From: Streptomyces sp. NBC_01669
GTDB taxonomy: Bacteria > Actinomycetota > Actinomycetes > Streptomycetales > Streptomycetaceae
Assembly (NCBI RefSeq): GCF_026339735.1
Contig: NZ_JAPEQG010000001.1
Span: 5,952,001 to 6,016,000 of the forward strand
DNA: 64,000 bases
Direction: 5' to 3'
A program made the position numbers and the translations under genes. The first letter of the stretch is position 1. Each line of letters opens with the position of its first letter. Shown here one piece after another: positions 25,546-33,772 of this stretch. The notes below the pieces were generated by a model, which ran no database searches, had not been told where the DNA came from, and was given only the letters and a program-made list of their open reading frames with translations.

Positions 25546-26807
25546 GCCCACGCGAGGTGCTCCTGGTTATGCGCGATCAGCTTGTCGGTGAGCGCCTCGG
25601 CGTACTCGAACTGGCCGACCAGCGGGTGGGAGAGCAACGCCTTGAACACCCGGTCCCGGCCGCCGCGCAGGGCGGCTTCCAGCGCGAGGTCCTCGTACGC
25701 CGTCACGTTGGCGATCAGCCCCGCGTACAGCGGGTCCAGTTCCGGAACGGCGAGCGGCGTGGCCCCCGTGCCGTCGACCCGGGCCTGCACCTCGATCACC
25801 GCGTCGTCCGGCAGGAACGGCAGCGTCCCCTTGTTGTACGTATTGACGACCTGCACCGCCGAGCCGCCCGAGCCCAGCAGCGAGGACGCCAGGTCCACGG
25901 CCGCCTCCGAGTAGAACGCGCCGCCGCGCTTGGCGAGCAGCGCGGGCTTCTCGTCCAGCGCCGGGTCGCCGTACATGGCGAGGAGTTCCTTCTCCATCGC
26001 GGCGACCTCCGCCGCCCGGGACGGCTTGGTGCCGAGCTCCCGTACGACCTCGTCGTGGGCGTAGAAGTACCGCAGATAGTACGAGGGGACGACGCCGAGC
26101 CGGTCGACGATCGCCCGGGGCATGCGCAGATCGCCGGCGATCGCGTCGCCGTGCTCGGCGAGCAGCTTCGGCAGGACGTTCTCGCCGTCAGGGCCGCCGA
26201 GCCGCACCCCGAGCTCCCACGTCAGGTGGTTGAGCCCGACATGGTCGAGGTGCACCTCACCGGGGGTGACGTCGAGCAGCCTGGCGAATTTCCGCTGGAA
26301 GCCGATCGCCACGTTGCACAGACCGACGGCCTTGTGGCCGGCCTGGAGCAGCGCCCGGGTCACGATCCCGACCGGATTGGTGAAGTCGATGATCCACGCG
26401 TCGGGGTTGGTGCGACGGACCCGCTCGGCGATGTCGAGGACGACCGGGACGGTGCGCAGCGCCTTGGCGAGACCGCCGGCCCCGGTGGTCTCCTGGCCGA
26501 TGCAGCCGCACTCCAGCGGCCATGTCTCGTCCTGGTTGCGGGCGGCCTGGCCGCCCACGCGCAGCTGCAGCAGGACCGCGTCGGCGTCGGCGACGCCCGC
26601 GTCGATGTCCGAGGTGGTGATGATCCGCCCCGGGTGGCCCTGCTTGGCGAAGATCCGCCGGGCGAGACCGCCGACGAGGTCGAGACGGTCGGCCGCCGGG
26701 TCGACGAGCACGAGCTCCTCGATGGGCAGCGTGTCCCGCAGCCGGGCGAAGCCGTCGATCAGTTCAGGGGTGTAGGTGGACCCGCCACCAACTACTGCGA
26801 GCTTCAT
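25542..26807 (-). CDS. csnH: NAD-dependent glycosidase, GH4 family
   Basis: This 421-residue GH4 enzyme has an N-terminal Rossmann motif KLAVVGGGSTYTPELI, GGQAARNQDETWPLECG, the metal-site Cys in GLCNVAIG, and the HLDHVGLNHLTW histidines. GH4 enzymes cleave glycosides by an oxidation-elimination route that uses NAD+ and a divalent metal. Many members act on 6-phospho-beta-glucosides. In this operon the likely substrate is an imported glucosamine oligosaccharide, phosphorylated or not. It starts four bases after the csnG stop, with AAAGGGCTGA upstream. Confidence 0.9.
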   Translation of the reverse strand: MKLAVVGGGSTYTPELIDGFARLRDTLPIEELVLVDPAADRLDLVGGLARRIFAKQGHPGRIITTSDIDAGVADADAVLLQLRVGGQAARNQDETWPLECGCIGQETTGAGGLAKALRTVPVVLDIAERVRRTNPDAWIIDFTNPVGIVTRALLQAGHKAVGLCNVAIGFQRKFARLLDVTPGEVHLDHVGLNHLTWELGVRLGGPDGENVLPKLLAEHGDAIAGDLRMPRAIVDRLGVVPSYYLRYFYAHDEVVRELGTKPSRAAEVAAMEKELLAMYGDPALDEKPALLAKRGGAFYSEAAVDLASSLLGSGGSAVQVVNTYNKGTLPFLPDDAVIEVQARVDGTGATPLAVPELDPLYAGLIANVTAYEDLALEAALRGGRDRVFKALLSHPLVGQFEYAEALTDKLIAHNQEHLAWA

Positions 26808-26810
26808 AGG

Positions 26811-27722
26811 TCAGCCCTTTACTCCGGTCAGTGTGACGCCCTCGACAAATGCCTTTTGAGCGAAGAAGAACACGAGGATCACGGGGGCCATGACCAGTAC
26901 GGTCGCGGCCATGGTCAGGTTCCAGTCGGTGTGGTGTGCGCCCTTGAAGGATTCCAGGCCGTAACTGAGCGTCCAGGCGGCCGGGTTCTCGGAGGCGTAG
27001 ATCTGCGGACCGAAGTAGTCGTTCCAGGCGTAGAAGAACTGGAACAGTGCGACGGCGGCGATGCCCGGCCTGGCCATCGGCAGCACCACTTTGAGCAGGG
27101 TGCGCAGTTCGCCGCAGCCGTCGACCTTCGCCGCGTCGAGGTACTCGTTCGGGATGGTCAGCAGGAACTGCCGCAGCAGGAAGATGGAGAACGCGTCACC
27201 GAAGGCCATCGGAATGATCAGCGGCCAGAGCGTGCCGGACATGTCCAGCTGCTTCGCCCAGAACAGATACATCGGGATGACGACGACCTGCGGCGGCAGC
27301 ATCATCATCGAGATGACGAGCATCAGAGACAGATGCCGGCCGCGGAAGCGGAACTTGGCGAGCGCGTACGCCACGGGCAGCGACGACACGACCGTGAGGA
27401 CGGTGCCGAGCCCCGCGTACAGCAGGGTGTTCTTCCACCAGGTCAGGAAGCCCGGGGTGTCGAACACCTTGCGGTAGTTGCTCCACTCGAAGGGGTGCGG
27501 CCACAGATCCCGGGTCAGCGCCTGCTGGTCGCTCATCAGAGAGGTGAGGAACAGGAAGACGAACGGCAGCACGAAGAAGAGCGCGGCCGCGACGCCGAGC
27601 GCGTGCACGGCGATCCAGTTCAGCAGCGCCTTGCGGCGTGCGACGCGCTCGGCCGGGGTGACCGGTCCGGCCGACGGGTCGGTGGCCTTGAGGGTGTCGA
27701 GAGCCTGCGCCACGTCACTCAC
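26811..27722 (-). CDS. csnG: Carbohydrate ABC transporter permease (MalG type)
   Basis: This 303-residue permease has six predicted membrane helices, starting with LGVAAALFFVLPFVFLFL. The EAA loop is EYLDAAKVDGCGELRTLLKV, which contacts the ATPase. The terminal VEGVTLTGVKG is typical of MalG-like subunits. It pairs with the gene upstream. The GTG at 27722 overlaps the csnF stop by eight bases. The operon has no ATPase gene, so a shared one such as MsiK, encoded elsewhere, is expected. Confidence 0.92.
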   Translation of the reverse strand: MSDVAQALDTLKATDPSAGPVTPAERVARRKALLNWIAVHALGVAAALFFVLPFVFLFLTSLMSDQQALTRDLWPHPFEWSNYRKVFDTPGFLTWWKNTLLYAGLGTVLTVVSSLPVAYALAKFRFRGRHLSLMLVISMMMLPPQVVVIPMYLFWAKQLDMSGTLWPLIIPMAFGDAFSIFLLRQFLLTIPNEYLDAAKVDGCGELRTLLKVVLPMARPGIAAVALFQFFYAWNDYFGPQIYASENPAAWTLSYGLESFKGAHHTDWNLTMAATVLVMAPVILVFFFAQKAFVEGVTLTGVKG

Positions 27723-28695
27723 CTGCCTGGATCAGCCCGCTGCGGCGCCGCATCAGCAGTGCGGTGAACGCCATGGCGAGTACGAAGAGAACGAGCGCGA
27801 CCACACAGGCGGAGCCGTAGTCGAAACGCTGGAAGCCGAGGTTGTAGACGAGCTGCGGAAGCGTCAGTGTCGACTTGTCGGGATAGCCCGGTTCGAACTG
27901 CTGCCCGGAGCCGCCCATCACCCCCGAGGCGACCTTTCCGGCCACGAGCGGCTGGGTGTAGTACTGCATCGTCTGGATGATCCCGGTGACCACGGCGAAC
28001 ATCACGATCGGTGAGATGTTCGGCAGCGTGACGAAGCGGAACCGCTGGTACGCGGTCGCCCCGTCCAGCTCCGCCGCCTCGTACTGCTCCTTGGGCACGT
28101 CGAGCAGCGCGGCCATGAAGATCACCATCAGGTCGCCCACCCCCCAGACCGCGAGCGCGGTCAGGGCCGGCTTGGACCAGGTGGCGTCGGTGAACCAGCC
28201 CGGTGTGGGCAGCCCCAGCTCGCCGAGGAGTGAATTGACCGGCCCCGTACCCGGGTTGAGCAGGAAGACGAAGCCCAGGGTCGCCGCGACCGGCGGCGCC
28301 AGGTACGGCAGGTAGAACAGGGTCCGAAAGACGCCCGTACCCGTTTTGATCCTGGTGATCAGCAGACCGATGCCGAGACCGAAGACGACCCGGCAGCTGA
28401 CCATGACCACGACCAGCCACAGCGTGTTCCGCAGGGCGGGCCAGAACAACGTGTACTCGTCGAAGACGTACGACCAGTTCTTCAGCCCGTCGAACTTCGG
28501 GGGTGCGAAGCCGTCGTACTGGGTGAAGGAGAAATAGAGCGTGGAGATCAGCGGGTAGGCGAAGAAGACGCAGAACCCGATCAGCCACGGCGACATGAAG
28601 GCCGCCGTCCGCAGTGCTGCTTTTCTGCGCTTCGCGACAAGGGTCGCGCGGCGGCGCTTCGAGCGCAGCGTGTACGTGCCCGTACGTGTGCTCAT
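27715..28695 (-). CDS. csnF: Carbohydrate ABC transporter permease (MalF type)
   Basis: This 326-residue permease has a very basic N-terminus (SKRRRATLVAKRRKAALR), six predicted membrane helices from PWLIGFCVFFAYPLIS onwards, and the EAA loop EQYEAAELDGATAYQRFRFV. It forms the membrane channel with CsnG. Its ATG lies seven bases after the csnE stop, with no strong ribosome site, which suggests coupling to csnE translation. Confidence 0.92.
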   Translation of the reverse strand: MSTRTGTYTLRSKRRRATLVAKRRKAALRTAAFMSPWLIGFCVFFAYPLISTLYFSFTQYDGFAPPKFDGLKNWSYVFDEYTLFWPALRNTLWLVVVMVSCRVVFGLGIGLLITRIKTGTGVFRTLFYLPYLAPPVAATLGFVFLLNPGTGPVNSLLGELGLPTPGWFTDATWSKPALTALAVWGVGDLMVIFMAALLDVPKEQYEAAELDGATAYQRFRFVTLPNISPIVMFAVVTGIIQTMQYYTQPLVAGKVASGVMGGSGQQFEPGYPDKSTLTLPQLVYNLGFQRFDYGSACVVALVLFVLAMAFTALLMRRRSGLIQAGE

Positions 28696-28702
28696 CGCGG
28701 TT

Positions 28703-30040
28703 CTACTTCGCCTGTGCGATCGCCGCGTCGATTTCCTCGGCGGTCTTCTCCAGACCCGCCTTGATGTCCTTCTGCTTGCCCTTCTCGATGTCGAATCCGA
28801 GGTTCTGCAGGGACACCAGGTACGCGCCGCCGTTCACCGAGGGCGGAGTGGTGGTGCTTTGCGGGTTCGCGGCGATGTCCAGGAAGGTCTTGAACCGCGG
28901 GTCGTACTTCAGCTTCGGCGACTTCAGCGCCGCCAGCGTGGACGGAACGTTGTGAATGGCGTTGGCGAAGTCGACCACCGCGTCGGTGTCGGTCGTCATG
29001 AACTTCACCAGCTCCCACGCCGCGTTCTGCTTGGTGGAGGTCGCCGCGATGCCGGCGATGGTGCCGGTCAGGTAGCCCTTGCCGTACGTGTCGGCCTCGT
29101 CGTCGGCGACGGGCATCGGGGCCACGCCGATCTCGAACTTCGGCTTGGTGTCCTCGGCCATGCCGAGTCGCCACTCGCCGTCCAGCTGCATGGCCACCTG
29201 GCCGGTGTGGAACGGGTGCTTGGCGCCCCACTCGTCACCGAACGTGGTGCGGAACTTCTCCAGCTTCGCGTAGCCGCCCAGGTCGTCGACCAGCTTCTTC
29301 TGCGTGGTCAGCATCGACGCGAACGCCGGGTCCTTGGCGATGTTCGACCTGCCGTCGCCGTCGAAGTACGTCGGGCTCCAGCCGCCGAGGTAGTGCTCGG
29401 TCGTCGACTCGTAACCGTGGTAGTTCGGCATGAAGCCGAGCTGCTCGTACGAGTCGCCCTTGGTCTTCGTCAGCTTCTTTGCGTCCGCGGCAAGTTCCGA
29501 CCAGGTCTTCGGCGGGGAAGCGATACCCGCGGCCTTGAAGGCGTCCTTGTTGTAGTACAGCCCGTACGCGTCCCCGAGCAGCGGCACCGTGCAGCGGACC
29601 CCGTTGAACTGGGTGTACTCGTTCATCGCCTTCGGGAACGTCTTGTCCGCGTCGATCCCGTCCTTCTTCAGGAAGGAATTCAGGTCGACGAACGCCTTGG
29701 ACGAGCAGAACTTGCCCACATTGTTCGTGGTGAACGAGGAGACCACGTCCGGGGCCTTGGACCCGCCCGCCCGCAGCGCCTGGTTGATCTTGTCGTCGGT
29801 CATGTTGCCGACGACCTTCACATGGATGTTGGGGTGCGCCTTCTCGAAGGCGTCGACAGTGGCCTGAATCCCCTTGACCTCGTTCGGGGCACTCCAGCCG
29901 TGCCAGAAGTTGATGGTCGTCTCCTTGGACGCGTCATCGTGGGCACCGGAGCTGCTCTGACCGGTACAGGCGGAGGCGAGAAGGGATATCGCGGCGGTCG
30001 CGGCGAGCGCGGCGGCCGTCTTCCGGCGGTTTCCGGACAT
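28703..30040 (-). CDS. csnE: Lipoprotein solute-binding protein for oligosaccharides
   Basis: This 445-residue SBP family 1 lipoprotein has a signal peptide and lipobox LASAC (Cys25), then TTINFWHGWSAPNEVKG and a substrate-binding fold with many aromatic residues (TEHYLGGWSPTYF). It should bind chitosan-derived glucosamine oligosaccharides outside the membrane and hand them to CsnF/CsnG. It sits directly after csnR and before the two permeases, the order known for the csnR-K operon. GGGAGACACC precedes the ATG. Confidence 0.9.
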   Translation of the reverse strand: MSGNRRKTAAALAATAAISLLASACTGQSSSGAHDDASKETTINFWHGWSAPNEVKGIQATVDAFEKAHPNIHVKVVGNMTDDKINQALRAGGSKAPDVVSSFTTNNVGKFCSSKAFVDLNSFLKKDGIDADKTFPKAMNEYTQFNGVRCTVPLLGDAYGLYYNKDAFKAAGIASPPKTWSELAADAKKLTKTKGDSYEQLGFMPNYHGYESTTEHYLGGWSPTYFDGDGRSNIAKDPAFASMLTTQKKLVDDLGGYAKLEKFRTTFGDEWGAKHPFHTGQVAMQLDGEWRLGMAEDTKPKFEIGVAPMPVADDEADTYGKGYLTGTIAGIAATSTKQNAAWELVKFMTTDTDAVVDFANAIHNVPSTLAALKSPKLKYDPRFKTFLDIAANPQSTTTPPSVNGGAYLVSLQNLGFDIEKGKQKDIKAGLEKTAEEIDAAIAQAK

Positions 30041-30102
30041 GGCGGTGTCTCCCGGTGAGGGGTTGGGGCAGGGAAGGGACGGACGTGCGAAGGGCGGGCG
30101 GG

Positions 30103-31326
30103 TCAGCGCGACGTGTCGAAGACTTCGTCGCGGGTGGTGACGAGGGCGCTCTCCAGCGCCCCGCGCAGTACGGGCCTGCGCGTGACGTCACCGATGATCA
30201 GCCGGGGCCGGGAGGCCGCCAGTTCGGCGAGCTCGCCCTGCACCCGGGCGCGCAGCGGTTCCCCGCCGGAGGCGATCAACTCGCCGGAGAGCACCACGAG
30301 TTCGGGGTCGAGTACGGCGACCATGGAGGCCAGACCGGTCGCGAGGCCGGTGGCGAACAGGTCGAGGAGCCGGGCGTACGGACCGTCCTCGCCCTGCTCC
30401 GCGGCCGCGGAGGCCCGGGTGATCAGGCCGGCCGCGACCTCGTGATGGGTACCGGTGGCGCGGGTCAGCTCGTCGTCGATGCCGAGCTCCCCGGCCAGCC
30501 GGGACAGCACCTGGGCGCCCGCCAGTTCCTGGAAGCCGCCCGAGTTCGCCTTGGTGACCTGACGGACCAGCGGGACACCGGGCACCGGCAGGAAACCGAC
30601 CTCACCGGCGCCGCCGGTGAAGCCGCGGTGCAGCCGTCCACCGATGACCAGGGCGGCGCCGAGCCCCTCCTCGTTCCACAGCAGGACGAAGTCGTCGTGA
30701 CCGCGCGCCGCGCCGAGCCGCTGCTCGGCCACCGCGACGAGGTTCACGTCGTTCTCGTACTCGACCGGCATCGGCAGGAAGGCGGCCAGCTCGTCGAGCA
30801 GGGTGGGGGAGTGCCAGCCGGGCAGGTGGGAGGCGTACCGCAGCCGCCCGGTACCGGGGTCGAAGGCGCCCGGTGTGCCGATGACGACACGGTGCACGTC
30901 GGAGCGGGTCAGCCCGGCATCCTTGACCGCGCCGTCCAGCGCGTCCGCCACCTGGCGCACCACACCGTCGGCGCGCCGCCCCGGGGTGCGCAGCTCGAAC
31001 TCGCCGACCGTCTCGCCGGTCACATCGGCGACGGCGGCGACGATCCGGTGGGCGTTCACATCGAGACCGGCGACATGGGCGGCACGGGCGTTCACCGCGT
31101 ACAGCTGGGCATTGGGGCCGGGCCGTCCCGCGGCGGTACCGGTGGCGACGACCAGACCGGCCGCCTCCAGACGGGCCAGCAGTTGCGAGGCGGTGGGCTT
31201 GGAGAGGCCCGTCAGCTTCCCGATCCTGGTCCGGGAGAGGGGGCCGTGTTCCAACAGCAGATCGAGGGCGGCCCGGTCGTTCATGGCCCGCAGGACGCGG
31301 GGGGTTCCCGGTGTCGTTCCGGCCAT
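30103..31326 (-). CDS. csnR: ROK-family transcriptional repressor of the csn operon
   Basis: This 407-residue protein has an N-terminal winged helix (about 18-70, with SRTRIGKLTGLSKPTASQLL as the recognition region) and a ROK sugar-kinase-like domain (HVAGLDVNAHRIVAAVAD, then GGRLHRGFTGGAGEVGF). The cysteine cluster that binds zinc in many ROK repressors is absent after GEVGF. It is the first gene of its own operon, with a 15-bp palindrome just upstream, so it very likely represses itself and csnE-K until glucosamine oligosaccharides arrive. In S. coelicolor CsnR also controls chitosanase. Confidence 0.9.
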   Translation of the reverse strand: MAGTTPGTPRVLRAMNDRAALDLLLEHGPLSRTRIGKLTGLSKPTASQLLARLEAAGLVVATGTAAGRPGPNAQLYAVNARAAHVAGLDVNAHRIVAAVADVTGETVGEFELRTPGRRADGVVRQVADALDGAVKDAGLTRSDVHRVVIGTPGAFDPGTGRLRYASHLPGWHSPTLLDELAAFLPMPVEYENDVNLVAVAEQRLGAARGHDDFVLLWNEEGLGAALVIGGRLHRGFTGGAGEVGFLPVPGVPLVRQVTKANSGGFQELAGAQVLSRLAGELGIDDELTRATGTHHEVAAGLITRASAAAEQGEDGPYARLLDLFATGLATGLASMVAVLDPELVVLSGELIASGGEPLRARVQGELAELAASRPRLIIGDVTRRPVLRGALESALVTTRDEVFDTSR

Positions 31327-31348
31327 GCGTGCTGCACCTGCCCTCTGT

Positions 31349-31363
31349 TAGGAAAGTTTCCTA
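31349..31363. promoter_or_regulatory. CsnR operator palindrome
   Basis: TAGGAAAGTTTCCTA is a perfect 7-bp inverted repeat around one G. It lies 22 bases upstream of the csnR start, where a bound repressor would block transcription. The AGGAAA-G/C-TTTCCT core is the sequence I recall for CsnR binding before chitosanase genes. I saw no second copy in this window. Confidence 0.85.
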
Positions 31364-31706
31364 TTTGATGAGAGGACGGTATGGCGCACGTCACCGACCC
31401 GTCAATGGGCAGAGCGCCGGCGGCAACCAAAGCGTTATCCGCGGAGCCGGACAAGGCGCTTTCAGGCCGCAGCGGGCCCGCATCGGCAGGGTGGGCGGGA
31501 GCGGTTCGACCCGTGGCGCGCCGAGTCCGATCGTGCCGTTTGCGGGGTGGGTGGGCGCGAGCGCTGCCCGGGCCCGGCCACCCGGCACCCCTCGGGCGGG
31601 CAGGGAAACAACTGCCTCCCAGCCCTGACCGCCTGTGCTGCCGCCCGGGGCCCGTCCCGGTGTCAACCGCCGCACCCCTGCCGCTCAACCCCCTTTTCAC
31701 GCCGAA

Positions 31707-31745
31707 GGGCGCCCCGCCGGCCCTCAGGGGCCGGGCGGGGCGCCC
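31707..31745 (-). terminator. Terminator after the mscS-type gene
   Basis: A long GC hairpin (arm GGGCGCCCCGCC plus GGCCC, pairing with GGGGCCGGGCGGGGCGCCC with one bulged base) begins 15 bases beyond the stop codon of the channel gene. Confidence 0.75.
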
Positions 31746-31759
31746 GTGGTTCCGCGGTG

Positions 31760-32824
31760 TTACTTGGCCAGATTCGGCGGCGTGATGGGCGTCGCGGCCA
31801 GTGACTGCGGGGATGTCGTCGACGCGTACGCGGACGGGGCAGCCATCCCGGCGGTCGGGTCCGCCGCCGACGGCTCGTCCGGCTGGGCCGGCACGCCACC
31901 GACCATCCGGATGCCCGCCTCGTCGAAGGCCAGCTTGATCCGCCAGCGCAGCTCGCGCTCCACGCCCAGCGACTTGCCCGGCATCGTCTTCGCCGTCACC
32001 CGGACCGTCATCGAGTCCAGGAGCACGGAGTCAAGCCCGAGGATCTCCACCGGACCCCACAGGCGCTCGTTCCACGGGTCCTCCTTGGCCATCAGCCCCG
32101 CGGCCTCGGTGATCACCGTGCGTACCCGGTCGAGGTCCTCCGTGGGGCGTACCTGCACATCCACCCCGGCGGTCGACCAGCCCTGGCTGAGGTTGCCGAT
32201 CCGCTTCACCTCGCCGTTGCGGACATACCAGATCTCACCGTTGTCACCGCGCAGCTTGGTGACCCGCAGACCGACCTCGATGACCTCACCGGAGGCGACG
32301 CCCGCGTCGATGGTGTCCCCGACGCCGTACTGGTCCTCAAGGATCATGAAGACACCGGAGAGGAAGTCGGTGACGAGGTTGCGCGCACCGAAACCGAGTG
32401 CCACACCGGCGACACCGGCGGAGGCGAGCAGTGGCGCCAGATCGATCTGGAAGGCGCCCAGGATCATCAGGGCGGCCGTACCGAGGATCAGGAACGAAGC
32501 GACCGAACGGAGTACGGACCCGATGGCCTCGGAGCGCTGACGGCGGCGTTCCGCATTGACCAGCAGGCCGCCGAGGGCGGTGCCCTCGACGGCTTGGGCG
32601 CTGCGGTTCATCCGCTCGATGAGTTTGGTGAGAGCACGGCGGATCGCGATGCGCAACATGACCGCGATGACCGCGATGAGGAGGATGCGCAGACCGGTGT
32701 TCAGCCAGGTGGACCAGTTCTCCTCCACCCAGCCCGCGGCGTTGCCGGCCTGCTTGGCGGCTTCGTCCAGCGAGCCGCCGGGCTCGGGTGACGGGGCTGC
32801 GGCCAACAGGGCGGACAGGGACAC
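31760..32824 (-). CDS. Mechanosensitive ion channel, MscS family
   Basis: This 354-residue protein has an N-terminal hydrophobic segment, a helix at about 45-65 (GLRILLIAVIAVMLRIA) and the MscS pore helix with ASAGVAGVALGFGARNLV. The beta domain motif FLSGVFMILEDQYGVGDTI comes next, and then the cytoplasmic alpha/beta region. It should open under membrane tension to release solutes on osmotic downshock. An Ala/Pro/Ser-rich tail of about 40 residues ends it. I chose the GTG at 32824, which has TGGAGGTTCC upstream; the open frame continues upstream without coding character. Confidence 0.9.
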   Translation of the reverse strand: MSLSALLAAAPSPEPGGSLDEAAKQAGNAAGWVEENWSTWLNTGLRILLIAVIAVMLRIAIRRALTKLIERMNRSAQAVEGTALGGLLVNAERRRQRSEAIGSVLRSVASFLILGTAALMILGAFQIDLAPLLASAGVAGVALGFGARNLVTDFLSGVFMILEDQYGVGDTIDAGVASGEVIEVGLRVTKLRGDNGEIWYVRNGEVKRIGNLSQGWSTAGVDVQVRPTEDLDRVRTVITEAAGLMAKEDPWNERLWGPVEILGLDSVLLDSMTVRVTAKTMPGKSLGVERELRWRIKLAFDEAGIRMVGGVPAQPDEPSAADPTAGMAAPSAYASTTSPQSLAATPITPPNLAK

Positions 32825-33188
32825 GGCGGAACCTCCAGATGGACGTGGGCTGACCAACCACACTAACGGGGCATCGGGAGTGCTCCGTTGCCGTGACGGA
32901 GGGGAGAGACACGTCTCACCCGGGGATATGGAAGGCGCAACCGGCTCCGGGGAGCGGGGTGCGAGGCCGGGTGTGGCCGATCGCACATCGATCCCGGGAC
33001 CGCTCCGGCAACGGCCTCTTGAGCACCTGTTCCGGCGCTTTTGGGCCGTGCGGGCGGCAGGCACCCGGGAAAATCCTTCCGGCCCGTTACCCGCACGTGG
33101 TGGCGGATTGACCAGGCATGAGGAGAGACTGAGATCGGATCGTCCCGGCGCGAGCCACGCGCCGCCGGCGTACAAGGAGGCATCCACC
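32825..33188. other. 364-bp intergenic region between divergent channel and HNH genes
   Basis: Promoters for both genes are expected here. The HNH ribosome site AAGGAGG lies at its right end. I see no ORF with coding character and no clear palindrome. Confidence 0.5.
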
Positions 33189-33725
33189 GTGCCGCATGTC
33201 CTGGTTCTCAACGCGTCGTACGAGCCGCTCGGCGTCGTACCGCTCCGCCGCGCGCTCGTCCTCGTCCTGGAGAACAAGGCCATCTGCCTTGAGGAGTCAG
33301 GCGCCCTCATGCACAGCGCCACCCGCGCCATCCCAGCCCCGAGCGTCGTCCGCCTGAAGCGGTTCGTACGGGTTCCCTACCGGGGGCCCGTTCCACTGAC
33401 CCGCCGGGCGCTCTTCGCCAGGGACGGCGGGCGCTGCATGTACTGCGGCGCCGCCGCGACCAGTGTCGACCATGTCATCCCCCGCAGCCGAGGCGGACAG
33501 CACGCCTGGGACAACGTGGTGGCGGCCTGCCGCCGCTGCAACCACGTCAAGGCCGACCGGCATCTGCCGGAGCTCGGCTGGCGGCTGCACCAGCAGCCCG
33601 CCCCGCCGACGGGACTCGCCTGGCGGATCATCGGGACGGGGCACCGGGACCCGCGCTGGCTGCCGTACTTGCAACCTTTCGGCGCGGACGACGCGATGGC
33701 CCGGATCGATGGCATCTCAGCCTGA
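33189..33725 (+). CDS. HNH endonuclease
   Basis: This 178-residue protein has an N-terminal beta domain (PHVLVLNASYEPLGVVPLRR) typical of actinobacterial HNH proteins and an HNH nuclease core at about 85-125. In the core, CMYCG and CRRCN bind the structural zinc and SVDHVIPRSRGG supplies the catalytic histidine. It is a housekeeping-type member, close to IPR-type HNH proteins that stand alone in most Streptomyces. Its DNA target is unknown. AAGGAGG eight bases before the GTG fixes the start. It converges on the GH84 gene. Confidence 0.92.
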   Translation: MPHVLVLNASYEPLGVVPLRRALVLVLENKAICLEESGALMHSATRAIPAPSVVRLKRFVRVPYRGPVPLTRRALFARDGGRCMYCGAAATSVDHVIPRSRGGQHAWDNVVAACRRCNHVKADRHLPELGWRLHQQPAPPTGLAWRIIGTGHRDPRWLPYLQPFGADDAMARIDGISA

Positions 33726-33772
33726 GGACCCGGGCCTTTGTCGTCCCCGGGGCGCCCATGGTGCGAGCTCGT

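Larger units (their letters stand above)
31327..31759. other. 433-bp intergenic region upstream of csnR
   Basis: It holds the csnR promoter and operator next to csnR and the mscS terminator at the far end. The middle (31380-31700) is GC-rich with no convincing ORF, RNA or repeat. Confidence 0.6.
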
